The notes under the pieces: model-generated | The model's database searches: none | The model's input: the letters and a program-made list of their open reading frames with translations, nothing else | Told to the model about the DNA's origin: nothing | In this document: in pieces, positions 1 through 7,189 of the stretch | Layout: each line of letters opens with the position of its first letter | How positions within the stretch are numbered: position 1 is the stretch's first letter | Source: B120-G9 sp034659895 | GTDB taxonomy: Bacteria > Zixibacteria > MSB-5A5 > GN15 > FEB-12 | Direction of reading: 5' to 3' | Assembly: GCA_034659895.1 (NCBI GenBank) | Contig: JAYEIF010000088.1 | Location: forward strand, 1 to 18,044 | Length of the DNA stretch: 18,044 nt | Translations under genes and position numbers: made by a program

Positions 1-68
1 GATACTTTTTTAACAAACCCCTTAGGCTGGGTTGCTAACCCTGTGCTTTGGGTTATTAACCCTTAGCC
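1..68. repeat. Twin short hairpins at the 3' end of the M3 peptidase gene
   Basis: Two copies of the same perfect 5-bp inverted repeat lie in tandem: GGGTT-gct-AACCC at 29-41 and GGGTT-att-AACCC at 50-62. The outer arms can also pair with each other as GGCTGGGTT (25-33) and AACCCttAGCC (58-68) with a 2-base bulge, so alternative folds exist. The second hairpin overlaps the TAA stop of the peptidase gene (56-58). Neither hairpin is followed by a convincing T-tract on either strand, so this is not a standard intrinsic terminator. It may be a small palindromic repeat element or an mRNA 3'-end stabiliser. The rest of the interval holds nothing I recognise. Confidence 0.5.
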
Positions 69-1864
69 AGCTTAACAAACTCGTCAACATCTGACAGAGA
101 ACGAGAAACTGCATCCTCCCAGAAACCCCTTTCAGAAAGATTAACTCCAAGATGTTTCTGTGCAAGGTCTTCGGTCATCATACATCCTGTATCGGTCAGC
201 AATGAGCGATATTTGTCAGCAAAGGCAGGACCTTCCTTCTTAGCTCTGTCATATACTCCACCGGAGAAAAGGTAGCCAAATGTGTATGGGAAATTGTAGA
301 ATGGAGCACCGGTGATATAGAAGTGAAGCTTGGAACACCAGAAAAGTTGATGATAACCTGATTCATCCAGCAAATTACCGAAAGCTTTCTTTTGAGACTC
401 AACCATTATCTCACTTAATCTTTCTGTCTGCACAATTCCGTTGGCGCGTTCAGCATAAAATGCCTTGTCGAATAAATAACGGCAGTGGATATTAGTGAAC
501 ATAGTATAAGCGCTCTGGAGTTTCTGATCGAGAAGCATAAGTTTTTCCTGTGGATCGGTTACCTGCTTCAGGGCAGCATCAATAACTAACGTCTCGGCAA
601 AAATGGAGGCTGTTTCGGCTAATGGCATTGGGTAGCTTTGAGCCAGGAATGGCTGCTTTCTGATAACCCACTGGTGGTAGGCGTGACCAAGTTCGTGCGC
701 AAGAGTCATTAGATTTTCAAATGAGCCAGCGTATGTCATAAAAACCCGGGATTCGTTGATGGGTCCAAAACCAGTACAGAATCCGCCGCCAGCTTTACCA
801 CTGCGATCCTCAGCTTCTACCCAGTGTTTGTCCAGCGCCATTCGGGCAAAATCAGCCATGTCCGACGATAGAGAACGGAAGTTCTCGACAATAAACTCAC
901 CTGCTTTGTCGAAGTCATACAGCGTATCCGATTTACCGCACGGAGCAACTTCATCGTACCAACGGAACTTATCGATGTTTAGCAGTTTTTTCTTGGCTTC
1001 GATATATGGCTGGAGCTTGTGAGTCTGATCGGAAATAACACTCCACATAGCGTCCAGGGTCGGCTCCTTCATTCGTGACATAACCAGAGGCTCGTACAAA
1101 GGTGAACTCCAATTGCGGTTGCTATACAAAGATAAACGAAATCCCGCTTGAGCATTGAGAGCCATTGCGGCCAAATCGGCGCGTGTTTCCCATGCTGAGT
1201 ACATCGCCTTGAAAGCTCTCTCGCGTATACTGCGATCCGGGCTGGACATTTTGGTAGCCAATTGTCCCATGGATAACATCTTTTTTTCGCCGTCTTCTTC
1301 AAATTCAGCCTTGAGGTCTCCGGCCATCTTGTCATACAACCGATTCCAGGCATGATATCCATTGACCGACAGCTCAAGAGCCAGTGCTTCTTTCTCAAGT
1401 GGCATTTTACTTTTAGCAATCATGCGCAATTCGTTAAGTGGAAATGACAAACCCTCAAGTGCCGGAGCCTCAACAAGCATCGTCCATTGATCATCAGACA
1501 GCTTTAGCGATTGAGCTTCCAAACCGGCATTGAGTTTTTCCCACTGAGAAAAGTATTCGTCACTTTCCCCTTCAATAGCGTGTGCCTCGGCATCTTCCAC
1601 ATTTTGCGCTGTCAGACAGCCGCTGAAAGCTTGAATCAACACGATATCAGCGACAATAGCCTGGAATTTAAGAATAAAATCCGTCCAGTCAGTCAGCGTA
1701 GAACTATCGATTGTTTCTGGTAGCTCGTCAAATATTCTGGCGGCTTGTTTCAGGTCAGATTTGACTTTTTCGCGATGAGCTTTGAGTTCTTTGGATTTAC
1801 TGCCGCCGGGGAATATGGGATCAAGGTCCCAGCGTGGTGCGGGGGGGATTTTTTTGTCAGACAT
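56..1864 (-). CDS. pepF: M3-family oligoendopeptidase (PepF-like zinc metallopeptidase)
   Basis: Predicted cytoplasmic zinc peptidase of 602 residues that trims short peptides, in the thimet oligopeptidase/PepF family. The zinc signature H390-E-L-G-H394 is intact, followed by the usual LAETAS motif whose E417 is the expected third metal ligand. No signal peptide or membrane segment is visible at the N-terminus, and the length is typical of PepF (about 600). The start is supported by a GGAG Shine-Dalgarno (complement of 1872-1875) seven bases upstream and a well-formed promoter beyond it. The gene is transcribed alone, divergent from the phosphatidyltransferase. The family is secure; the exact peptide substrates are not, so the symbol is by homology to the pepF/M3 group rather than proof of orthology to lactococcal PepF. 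Confidence 0.93.
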   Translation of the reverse strand: MSDKKIPPAPRWDLDPIFPGGSKSKELKAHREKVKSDLKQAARIFDELPETIDSSTLTDWTDFILKFQAIVADIVLIQAFSGCLTAQNVEDAEAHAIEGESDEYFSQWEKLNAGLEAQSLKLSDDQWTMLVEAPALEGLSFPLNELRMIAKSKMPLEKEALALELSVNGYHAWNRLYDKMAGDLKAEFEEDGEKKMLSMGQLATKMSSPDRSIRERAFKAMYSAWETRADLAAMALNAQAGFRLSLYSNRNWSSPLYEPLVMSRMKEPTLDAMWSVISDQTHKLQPYIEAKKKLLNIDKFRWYDEVAPCGKSDTLYDFDKAGEFIVENFRSLSSDMADFARMALDKHWVEAEDRSGKAGGGFCTGFGPINESRVFMTYAGSFENLMTLAHELGHAYHQWVIRKQPFLAQSYPMPLAETASIFAETLVIDAALKQVTDPQEKLMLLDQKLQSAYTMFTNIHCRYLFDKAFYAERANGIVQTERLSEIMVESQKKAFGNLLDESGYHQLFWCSKLHFYITGAPFYNFPYTFGYLFSGGVYDRAKKEGPAFADKYRSLLTDTGCMMTEDLAQKHLGVNLSERGFWEDAVSRSLSDVDEFVKLAKG

Positions 1865-1908
1865 TGATTGTCTCCGAGAATCTAATGTTATCGTTTCGTT
1901 TGACTTCT

Positions 1909-1937
1909 ATTATAATCAGAAATCACATAAGTTGCAA
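1909..1937 (-). promoter_or_regulatory. Predicted sigma70-type promoter of the M3 peptidase gene
   Basis: On the minus strand TTGCAA (1937-1932) is followed after exactly 17 bases by a perfect TATAAT (1914-1909). Transcription would begin near 1902, giving a leader of about 38 bases that contains the GGAG ribosome binding site. This is the best-formed promoter in the window. Confidence 0.65.
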
Positions 1938-2054
1938 GGGGACAAACTGGGAACTTTCCAAAATCCAACCTGTGTAGTAGTGTAGAGTTTTGTCCTGCAG
2001 AATGTTGTCTAATCAATCAATACCCGCGAGTGGAATCGAAAGTATATTTGTAAG

Positions 2055-2082
2055 CTTGTCTTGATATCCCAATTTATATAAT
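2055..2082 (+). promoter_or_regulatory. Predicted promoter of the CDP-alcohol phosphatidyltransferase gene
   Basis: A perfect TATAAT at 2077-2082 lies about 50 bases upstream of the start codon at 2136. The -35 element is weaker: TTGTCT at 2056-2061 with a 15-base spacer, or CTTGTC with 16. The -10 match is the main evidence. The 271-base gap between the two divergent genes (1865-2135) holds this promoter and the one facing left; nothing else stands out in it. Confidence 0.4.
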
Positions 2083-2135
2083 TTAACTCTGATTCTTGAA
2101 TAGGATTAAGATAACCGTATTTTTGTTAGGTAGCT

Positions 2136-2786
2136 ATGTCGTATCTTGCCATTCTTCAGCCGGCTAATTTGATGAGTCTGTTACGTGTTTTTCTGACACC
2201 TGTGATAGGTTATTTCCTGTGGAAGGGAGATATACAATCCACGCATATTTGTGTGCTTTTATTAATTGTGGCTGCTTTGACTGATGGACTTGATGGTTAT
2301 TTAGCTCGTCGTTTTGGACAAGTCAGTGAACTTGGGAAAGGTCTTGATCCGTTGGCTGATAAACTGATGGCATCCTTCCTGATTGTGTTGCTGGTTCTGT
2401 TTAGGGATTTTCCTTTTTGGCTGGCAGGGATCGTGGTTAGTCGGGATGTAGTTATCCTTTTGGGCGGGTTGATTTTGTTTCGGGGAAAGAAACTGGTAGT
2501 TCCGTCCAATCTTGCAGGGAAATATACCTTTGCGTCAATCGCATTTCTTATTGTAAGTTATATCTATAGATTCCCATTCGGAATTCACCTGACTACATGG
2601 CTGACGATTTTTCTTGTAGGGCTTTCGAGTTTGCTATATGTGCGAGTATTTTTCCAAGTAAAGCACAGCTATCAGTTACCGATATCGCATGACCGACCAG
2701 TGTGGAAAGCGTTACGAATTATCTTCAACGTTTCATTTCTTGCTGTTTACTTTTATAGTTTAATCAGATTTTTGGATTGGTGGTAA
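2136..2786 (+). CDS. CDP-alcohol phosphatidyltransferase (phosphatidylglycerophosphate synthase-like)
   Basis: Integral inner-membrane enzyme of 216 residues that transfers a phosphatidyl group from a CDP-activated donor to an alcohol in phospholipid synthesis. The family signature is complete: D50-x2-D53-G54-x2-A57-R58-x8-G67-x3-D71-x3-D75, the two-metal active site. About six hydrophobic segments are visible (roughly residues 10-30, 35-50, 75-100, 105-118, 127-143 and 150-172, plus a final one near 197-213), as expected. PgsA (glycerol-3-phosphate acceptor) is the most likely member by size and by the segment LDPLADK, but the acceptor cannot be fixed from sequence alone, so no symbol is assigned. 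A TAGG sequence at 2127-2130 serves as a modest ribosome binding site. It is a single gene converging on the binding-protein/TolC fusion. Confidence 0.88.
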   Translation: MSYLAILQPANLMSLLRVFLTPVIGYFLWKGDIQSTHICVLLLIVAALTDGLDGYLARRFGQVSELGKGLDPLADKLMASFLIVLLVLFRDFPFWLAGIVVSRDVVILLGGLILFRGKKLVVPSNLAGKYTFASIAFLIVSYIYRFPFGIHLTTWLTIFLVGLSSLLYVRVFFQVKHSYQLPISHDRPVWKALRIIFNVSFLAVYFYSLIRFLDWW

Positions 2787-2845
2787 AGTAATTTTTGTGG
2801 AAGGAGCCCTGCAATCCTGTCATTTGATTGGGATACGATAGCAAC

Positions 2846-2871
2846 TCCGTATGGTGGTCCACCGAGACGGA
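2846..2871. repeat. Nested GC-rich palindrome downstream of the phosphatidyltransferase gene
   Basis: An outer stem TCCGT (2846-2850)/ACGGA (2867-2871) encloses an inner stem GGTG-gtc-CACC (2853-2863). It lies in the convergent gap between the phosphatidyltransferase and the TolC-fusion gene. There is no T-tract, so it is a weak candidate for a terminator. It resembles the palindromes in the other convergent gap at 10460-10814 (same GGTG/CACC stem), suggesting a dispersed intergenic repeat. Confidence 0.45.
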
Positions 2872-2903
2872 TAGCGATTTCGCCGGTGTCGTAGGGAGAA
2901 TGA

Positions 2904-2955
2904 CAATAGTAATAGCAGATTTGAAGATAAATCTGCCCTATTACTGCTGCTATTG
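2904..2955. repeat. 52-base imperfect inverted repeat across the 3' end of the TolC-fusion gene
   Basis: The core stem is GCAGATTT (2915-2922)/AAATCTGC (2929-2936) with a 6-base loop. It continues outward as TAATAG (2910-2915), pairing with CTATTA (2938-2943), and CAATAG (2904-2909), pairing with CTATTG (2950-2955); the right arm carries a 6-base CTGCTG insertion. The right outer arm covers the TAG stop codon (2950-2952) of the minus-strand gene. It could end transcription from both converging genes, although T-tracts are short. The remaining bases from 2787 hold only the nested palindrome at 2846-2871. Confidence 0.55.
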
Positions 2956-5313
2956 TTTAAGGAACTGTTGCAGGTAATAACGAAAAAGGCTGCGGAACGT
3001 GCTGCCCTCGTCATAGCACGACCATCCAATAGAGTGAATTAGCCTTGCCATTATTGAGAAATACCTGCATCGTAATATAATGGTGTTGGTTTCTGTATCG
3101 AGAGCGTGATGATAAGCATCGAGCAAGCCGCTAATATCAACATCGCCCGACTCGTAGCCCTCTGAGACAAGCTCAAGATTCTGTAATGCCAGATCGCGGG
3201 ATTGGAAGTTACGAGGAACAGATCGAGCGAGAGAAGTTAATGAACCAACAAGTCGATAGATTTTTCCAGTTTGTTCCAACCCAACAGCATCAGCCTTAAA
3301 TTCAATCTCGCTAAGGCCTGCCTTTAGACGGTTTCTTTCACGGCGTTTGTCTGTGCCGTCAAACAATGGCAAGCTAAACTGCCCAAAGACGGACCATGTA
3401 TTATGGTGTTCAGAAAAATCAGGTCTGTTTTCCAGTTCATCAGCAAGACTAAAAGAAGCTTTTAGAGCCAATTCAGGGAAATACCTGTTGCGGTTCATTG
3501 CAAGAAGAGATTTTTGAATATCCTTTTTTACATTATACGCTTTTTGGTCTGGGTTATTTTCATGAGCTTCCCTTACAAGAAATTGCTCAAACTGCAAAAG
3601 TCCTTTAGGTGTTGCTGTCAATTTTTTAAGAAGATCAAGGTCACGATAAATGTTGTCTCCAGAGATGAAATTTGAGTCAAGGTGCAATGGCTTTTCAATT
3701 GGCAGATTGAACAAGGTATTCAGCGTAATTTCAGCAGCTTTCTTTTCGGTTCGAGCGGTCAGAATGCGGATGATTGCTTGTTGACGTTCACCCTTCCAAC
3801 GAAGAAAATCACCCTGTTGGTTTTCATCCTCAATGTGAAAACGTGTAGCGGCAATTTCAAGGTTGTGCTCTACAAATTGGCGGTAGCGAATCTGAATTTT
3901 GTACAGATCAACCGCCTGAAGATATTTAAGATATGCCTCAATTACAGCAAGTTCAAGGTCAAGACGGACGCGGTGTCGATTAACCTCGGAGAGATTTTCC
4001 CTTTTGGAGCCAAGCTTGATTTCTTCGATTTTGTTCAGTGAAAATAAGGTCTGATGGATATTTAAATCGGCGCGATACTGAGAATTGCTCAGGAAGTCAG
4101 CTGTATTTGCAATCGTATTATTATCAATATAGCCAGCGTGAGCAGTTAGATCCACATATGGCAGGTAAGCTGCTGCTGTTGCTTGCCGTGAAGCGATGGC
4201 TGCTTGTTTTACTGCATCTGAGGCGGCGAGATACCCCGGATTGGCAGCAACAGCCCGACTGACAGCTATTATCAAATCATAATACTCTGCTCCCTCCGGA
4301 GTCGGAGCTGAAATTATATCGGCCTCTTCCCGAATAAAGCTTGTAAGATTAACACCACACAACTGAGCTGTTCCTTCGTTAATCGCAAGTGATGTTCCTC
4401 CCTGAAACGCTACCGTCAAATCAGCCGGTGTCTCTCCTTTTGCAATTTTGACAGCCTTGAGAGCATTAAATCGAGCTTCAGAAACTATACTATGAGCGGA
4501 ACCGGTTGCAAAAGCTCCATTATTTACTAAAAATTTCCCTTCCCAGGTGAAAGTCGGGATTCTCATTCTTGATAGTCTCTCGAGAAAGGCGTCTATCTGG
4601 TTAACATCCATTGACCACAAAGGACCAAGGTAGATAGCATCAATATCTCGAGGCAATTTGTTGAGAGCTTTGAAATAGGCATAGGTGTTGAAATTATCAT
4701 AACCTTCCGCTGTAACGGTCTCAAACCCTATCTGATGTCCTGCTGTTTCTACCCTGTTGACAATGGCGTTTCGTTGAAGACTGTCACTTGAGAAGAAAAG
4801 CAAACCAAGTTTCTTGACTGGAATTAATTTTGTAAGGATTGCAAGGTCATTCTCAATTTTGTTTGGCTGGATATGAATAGTCAGGTTGTTTGTAGCTGGG
4901 CGTCCGGTTGATTCTATAAGTCCATTTACTTGTGGATAAGGCTGCCTCATGCCAAGAATTGGTCCGTCATAACCGACAGAAAGTAAATCTTCAACTACCC
5001 ACGGTCCAATTGCCACCATCAGGTCAATTCCTTTTGTTGCAGATAACATACGAGCCAGAGTCCGACAACTATCCCTTTTCCAATCGGCACTGCCATATCC
5101 ATAGGGAACAAATACCATTTTCGTGTTTTCTGGAGACAGCGCCTTAAATTGGCGCTCGAGTTCCTCGCGCAGTAGTGAATGAACCGGAGATTGCCCCGCT
5201 TCAAAATAACCAATCTTAAAATGCCCCGACTTATTGGCTTGAGCAGACTGTCCAAACCCAAACGCAATAGTGAAAATCAAACTGATTAGAAGAATGTATC
5301 TACAACGCATCAT
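2950..5313 (-). CDS. Fusion protein: periplasmic ABC_sub_bind-type domain + TolC-like outer-membrane channel
   Basis: Predicted 787-residue exported protein. Residues 1-26 form a signal peptide (hydrophobic core ILLISLIFTIAFGFG, cleavage after SAQA). Residues about 30-335 look like an ABC_sub_bind (PF04392) periplasmic binding domain: a repeated alpha/beta pattern, IPVKKLGLLF, a late MRIPTFTWEGK segment, KGETPADLTV and the terminal LAINEGTAQLCGVNLT signature. Residues about 348-780 form a TolC-type outer-membrane efflux domain with two repeats: NPGYLAASDAV at the start, and LPLFDG (648-653) and LLDAYHHA in the second half. A reading frame extends 39 codons further upstream, but M40 of that frame is preferred. 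It is followed by the signal peptide, preceded by GGGAGAG, and lies 34 bases below a candidate promoter. No transporter or adaptor gene is adjacent. The substrate is unknown, and the fold assignments are from memory of the families. Confidence 0.82.
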   Translation of the reverse strand: MMRCRYILLISLIFTIAFGFGQSAQANKSGHFKIGYFEAGQSPVHSLLREELERQFKALSPENTKMVFVPYGYGSADWKRDSCRTLARMLSATKGIDLMVAIGPWVVEDLLSVGYDGPILGMRQPYPQVNGLIESTGRPATNNLTIHIQPNKIENDLAILTKLIPVKKLGLLFFSSDSLQRNAIVNRVETAGHQIGFETVTAEGYDNFNTYAYFKALNKLPRDIDAIYLGPLWSMDVNQIDAFLERLSRMRIPTFTWEGKFLVNNGAFATGSAHSIVSEARFNALKAVKIAKGETPADLTVAFQGGTSLAINEGTAQLCGVNLTSFIREEADIISAPTPEGAEYYDLIIAVSRAVAANPGYLAASDAVKQAAIASRQATAAAYLPYVDLTAHAGYIDNNTIANTADFLSNSQYRADLNIHQTLFSLNKIEEIKLGSKRENLSEVNRHRVRLDLELAVIEAYLKYLQAVDLYKIQIRYRQFVEHNLEIAATRFHIEDENQQGDFLRWKGERQQAIIRILTARTEKKAAEITLNTLFNLPIEKPLHLDSNFISGDNIYRDLDLLKKLTATPKGLLQFEQFLVREAHENNPDQKAYNVKKDIQKSLLAMNRNRYFPELALKASFSLADELENRPDFSEHHNTWSVFGQFSLPLFDGTDKRRERNRLKAGLSEIEFKADAVGLEQTGKIYRLVGSLTSLARSVPRNFQSRDLALQNLELVSEGYESGDVDISGLLDAYHHALDTETNTIILRCRYFSIMARLIHSIGWSCYDEGSTFRSLFRYYLQQFLKQ

Positions 5314-5353
5314 CCTGAATTCTCTCCCATACACAACAGATTCATATTGATGG

Positions 5354-5382
5354 ATAATACGGAAATTAGCAGTTTTGTTAAA
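5354..5382 (-). promoter_or_regulatory. Candidate promoter of the binding-protein/TolC fusion gene
   Basis: On the minus strand TTTAAC (5382-5377) and TATTAT (5359-5354) are separated by 17 bases. The predicted transcript starts near 5347, with a leader of about 34 bases to the ATG at 5313. The -35 match is poor. If real, it lies inside the upstream extension of the reading frame and so supports the shorter start. The gap 5314-5546 shows no clear promoter for the plus-strand PrpD-family gene. Confidence 0.35.
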
Positions 5383-5546
5383 GCTATTTTTCTTCAGATG
5401 ATATACAGTCATGCAATTACAACTTTTCACATTGTCTTGTATTGAGTAGTGGATTGACTATATTACCGATTAAAATCAGCGGCAGGAGTATAGAATTTTT
5501 GTCACTGGAAACAGAAGAACAAACATAATGATTATTGGATTGCGCA

Positions 5547-6917
5547 ATGACAGACAAAACTATTTCCCAGCAAATCGCTGAGTTTGCAGTCGGGCTCAAA
5601 TATGAAGACTTGCCCGACAATGTTGTAAATGAAGTCAAACGGTTTCTTTACGATTCAATTGGCTGTTCCTATGGTGGTTACCACACAAAAGATGTAAATA
5701 TTCTGCGTGAAATCTATACTGATATGGGTGGCAAAAAAGAAGCAATGCTTCTTGGGTTTGGCGACAAAATGCCTGCGGTCAATGCCACTCTGGTGAACTC
5801 GTTGATGATTCGCGCACTCGATTTCAACGATATTTACTGGAAAGAGGACCCTTCCCATCCATCAGATTTGATACCTGCCGCATTAGCGGTTGGCGAGATG
5901 GTTAACGCCTCTATGAAAGATGTTATTGTCGCAATCGTTCTGGCTTACGAGTTTGAGCAACGGCTTTGCGAATTTGCCGTACCCGGTGTGCGTGAGCGCA
6001 AATGGCACCACGCTACACTGACCCAGTTCATCTCACCGATAGTTGCCGGTAAGTTGCTTGGCCTCTCGGTAAAGCAAATGGTCAACGCCATCGGTATCAA
6101 TGGTTCCCACAATCATACTATTGGCTGTCCGACAGCAGGTGCATTGACAATGATGAAAAATACGGTTGACCCGATGGCGGTCCAGAGTGGTGTCTTTGCG
6201 GCACTGATGGCACAGAAGGGCTACTCCGGCACCACGGCGGTGTTTGAAGGAAAAGAAGGATTGATGGATGTTTTCGGTGACTCTTGGGAACCGAAGGCTC
6301 TCTTAGAGGGATTGGGCGAGTCATTTAGAATCTTGCAATGTGGAATGAAGGCGTTTCCAACCGAGGCGCTGACTCATACGCATATTTCAGCCACGCTTAA
6401 AGCCGTTACCACGAACAATATCAGTTATGACCAGATAGAAAGCGTTACTATTACCAGCATCGCCCGCGCATGTGATATCCTGTTTGACCCGCACAAATAT
6501 CGTCCGGAGTCGCGCGAGACGGCTGACCATTCGCTCCCATACTGTGTAGCGGTAGTTTTGGTCGATCACAAAATATCAGTTCAGTCATTTTCTGAGGAGA
6601 AGCTTAAAGACAAGCGCATCTGGGAAGTGATAGACAAAATCAAGGGGGAAGCTTCGGAAGAGTTCGAGAAAATGTTTCCAGCCAAACAGCCATCAAAGGT
6701 TGTGATAAAGACTGTTGATGGTAAAGAATACTCAGAATACCTTGAATATCCGAAGGGTGATCCGAGGGAACCGATGACGATAGAGGATCTTCGGTCCAAG
6801 TTTAGTGGTTTGGCATCAGAACTACTTGATAAAGAACGCCAAAAAGAAATTGAAAATACTATCTTCTCGTGTGAGACAATTTCCTGTCGGGATTTGATGG
6901 AGAAATTAGTTATTTAG
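5547..6917 (+). CDS. MmgE/PrpD-family protein
   Basis: A 456-residue cytoplasmic protein of the family that includes 2-methylcitrate dehydratase and cis-aconitate decarboxylase. Family features seen: the ALDFND segment (residues 90-95), the HPSDLIPAALAVGE block (104-117), WHHATLTQ (153-160) before the AGKLLGL helix, MKNTVDP with K204, the G-YSGTT--FEGKEGL block (about 225-239) and CGMKAFPTEALTH with K268. By alignment from memory to cis-aconitate decarboxylase, D92, H104, H154 or H155, K204 and K268 match active-site positions, but the usual Thr is I96 and the D-to-H spacing is two residues longer. ATG at 5547 is preferred; an in-frame TTG at 5535 would add four residues. No strong ribosome binding site precedes either. 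No propionate or itaconate genes are nearby, so the substrate cannot be inferred. Confidence 0.85.
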   Translation: MTDKTISQQIAEFAVGLKYEDLPDNVVNEVKRFLYDSIGCSYGGYHTKDVNILREIYTDMGGKKEAMLLGFGDKMPAVNATLVNSLMIRALDFNDIYWKEDPSHPSDLIPAALAVGEMVNASMKDVIVAIVLAYEFEQRLCEFAVPGVRERKWHHATLTQFISPIVAGKLLGLSVKQMVNAIGINGSHNHTIGCPTAGALTMMKNTVDPMAVQSGVFAALMAQKGYSGTTAVFEGKEGLMDVFGDSWEPKALLEGLGESFRILQCGMKAFPTEALTHTHISATLKAVTTNNISYDQIESVTITSIARACDILFDPHKYRPESRETADHSLPYCVAVVLVDHKISVQSFSEEKLKDKRIWEVIDKIKGEASEEFEKMFPAKQPSKVVIKTVDGKEYSEYLEYPKGDPREPMTIEDLRSKFSGLASELLDKERQKEIENTIFSCETISCRDLMEKLVI

Positions 6918-7011
6918 CAATTTCTGTCCGATTATGCTTTTTGGAAACTATACTAAGCTGTTATAATCTAAAGAGTATTAGCTGAACATTATCGTAATTA
7001 ATTTCTTATTG

Positions 7012-7052
7012 CCACACCGCTCAATTTGTTTTTGAGGGGTATCTGTATGTGG
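7012..7052. repeat. Nested inverted repeat in the gap before the serine operon
   Basis: CCACA (7012-7016) pairs with TGTGG (7048-7052), enclosing CTCAA (7020-7024)/TTGAG (7032-7036). It lies in the 272-base gap 6918-7189 between the PrpD-family gene and the serine operon. The stems are short, no T-tract follows, and no riboswitch or T-box signature is recognisable. It could be an operator or chance. Confidence 0.25.
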
Positions 7053-7114
7053 TTCAACTACTAACACAGGATTTATGGGCTTAAGAAATAACCGTTGGTA
7101 CTATGCAAATACCC

Positions 7115-7142
7115 TTGAACTTTTTTGCTATACTCCTATATT
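7115..7142 (+). promoter_or_regulatory. Predicted promoter of the DUF1015-serA-serC operon
   Basis: TTGAAC at 7115-7120 and TATATT at 7137-7142 are 16 bases apart; an overlapping TATTAT at 7139-7144 gives 18. Transcription would start near 7150, about 40 bases before the first ATG. No other promoter is evident before the second and third genes, consistent with a single operon. Confidence 0.45.
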
Positions 7143-7189
7143 ATACGTTTGTTGTGAAGTTAATCACAGCTTGTGCGTAAAGGAAAGCT

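Noticed and set aside
3682..4041. 119-codon open frame antisense to the TolC-fusion gene
   Set aside because: It is fully inside a well-supported gene, with no ribosome binding site and no recognisable domain.
5314..5430. 39-codon N-terminal extension of the binding-protein/TolC fusion
   Set aside because: It would bury the signal peptide inside the protein and lies across the candidate promoter; the downstream ATG with GGGAGAG and immediate signal peptide is better.
5547..6917. Assignment as prpD of a methylcitrate (propionate) cycle
   Set aside because: No prpB or prpC gene is present and active-site positions differ, so only the family name is supported.
6918..7189. Riboswitch or T-box before the serine operon
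   Set aside because: No recognisable conserved core (no glycine, T-box or SAM riboswitch features); only a weak nested repeat is seen.
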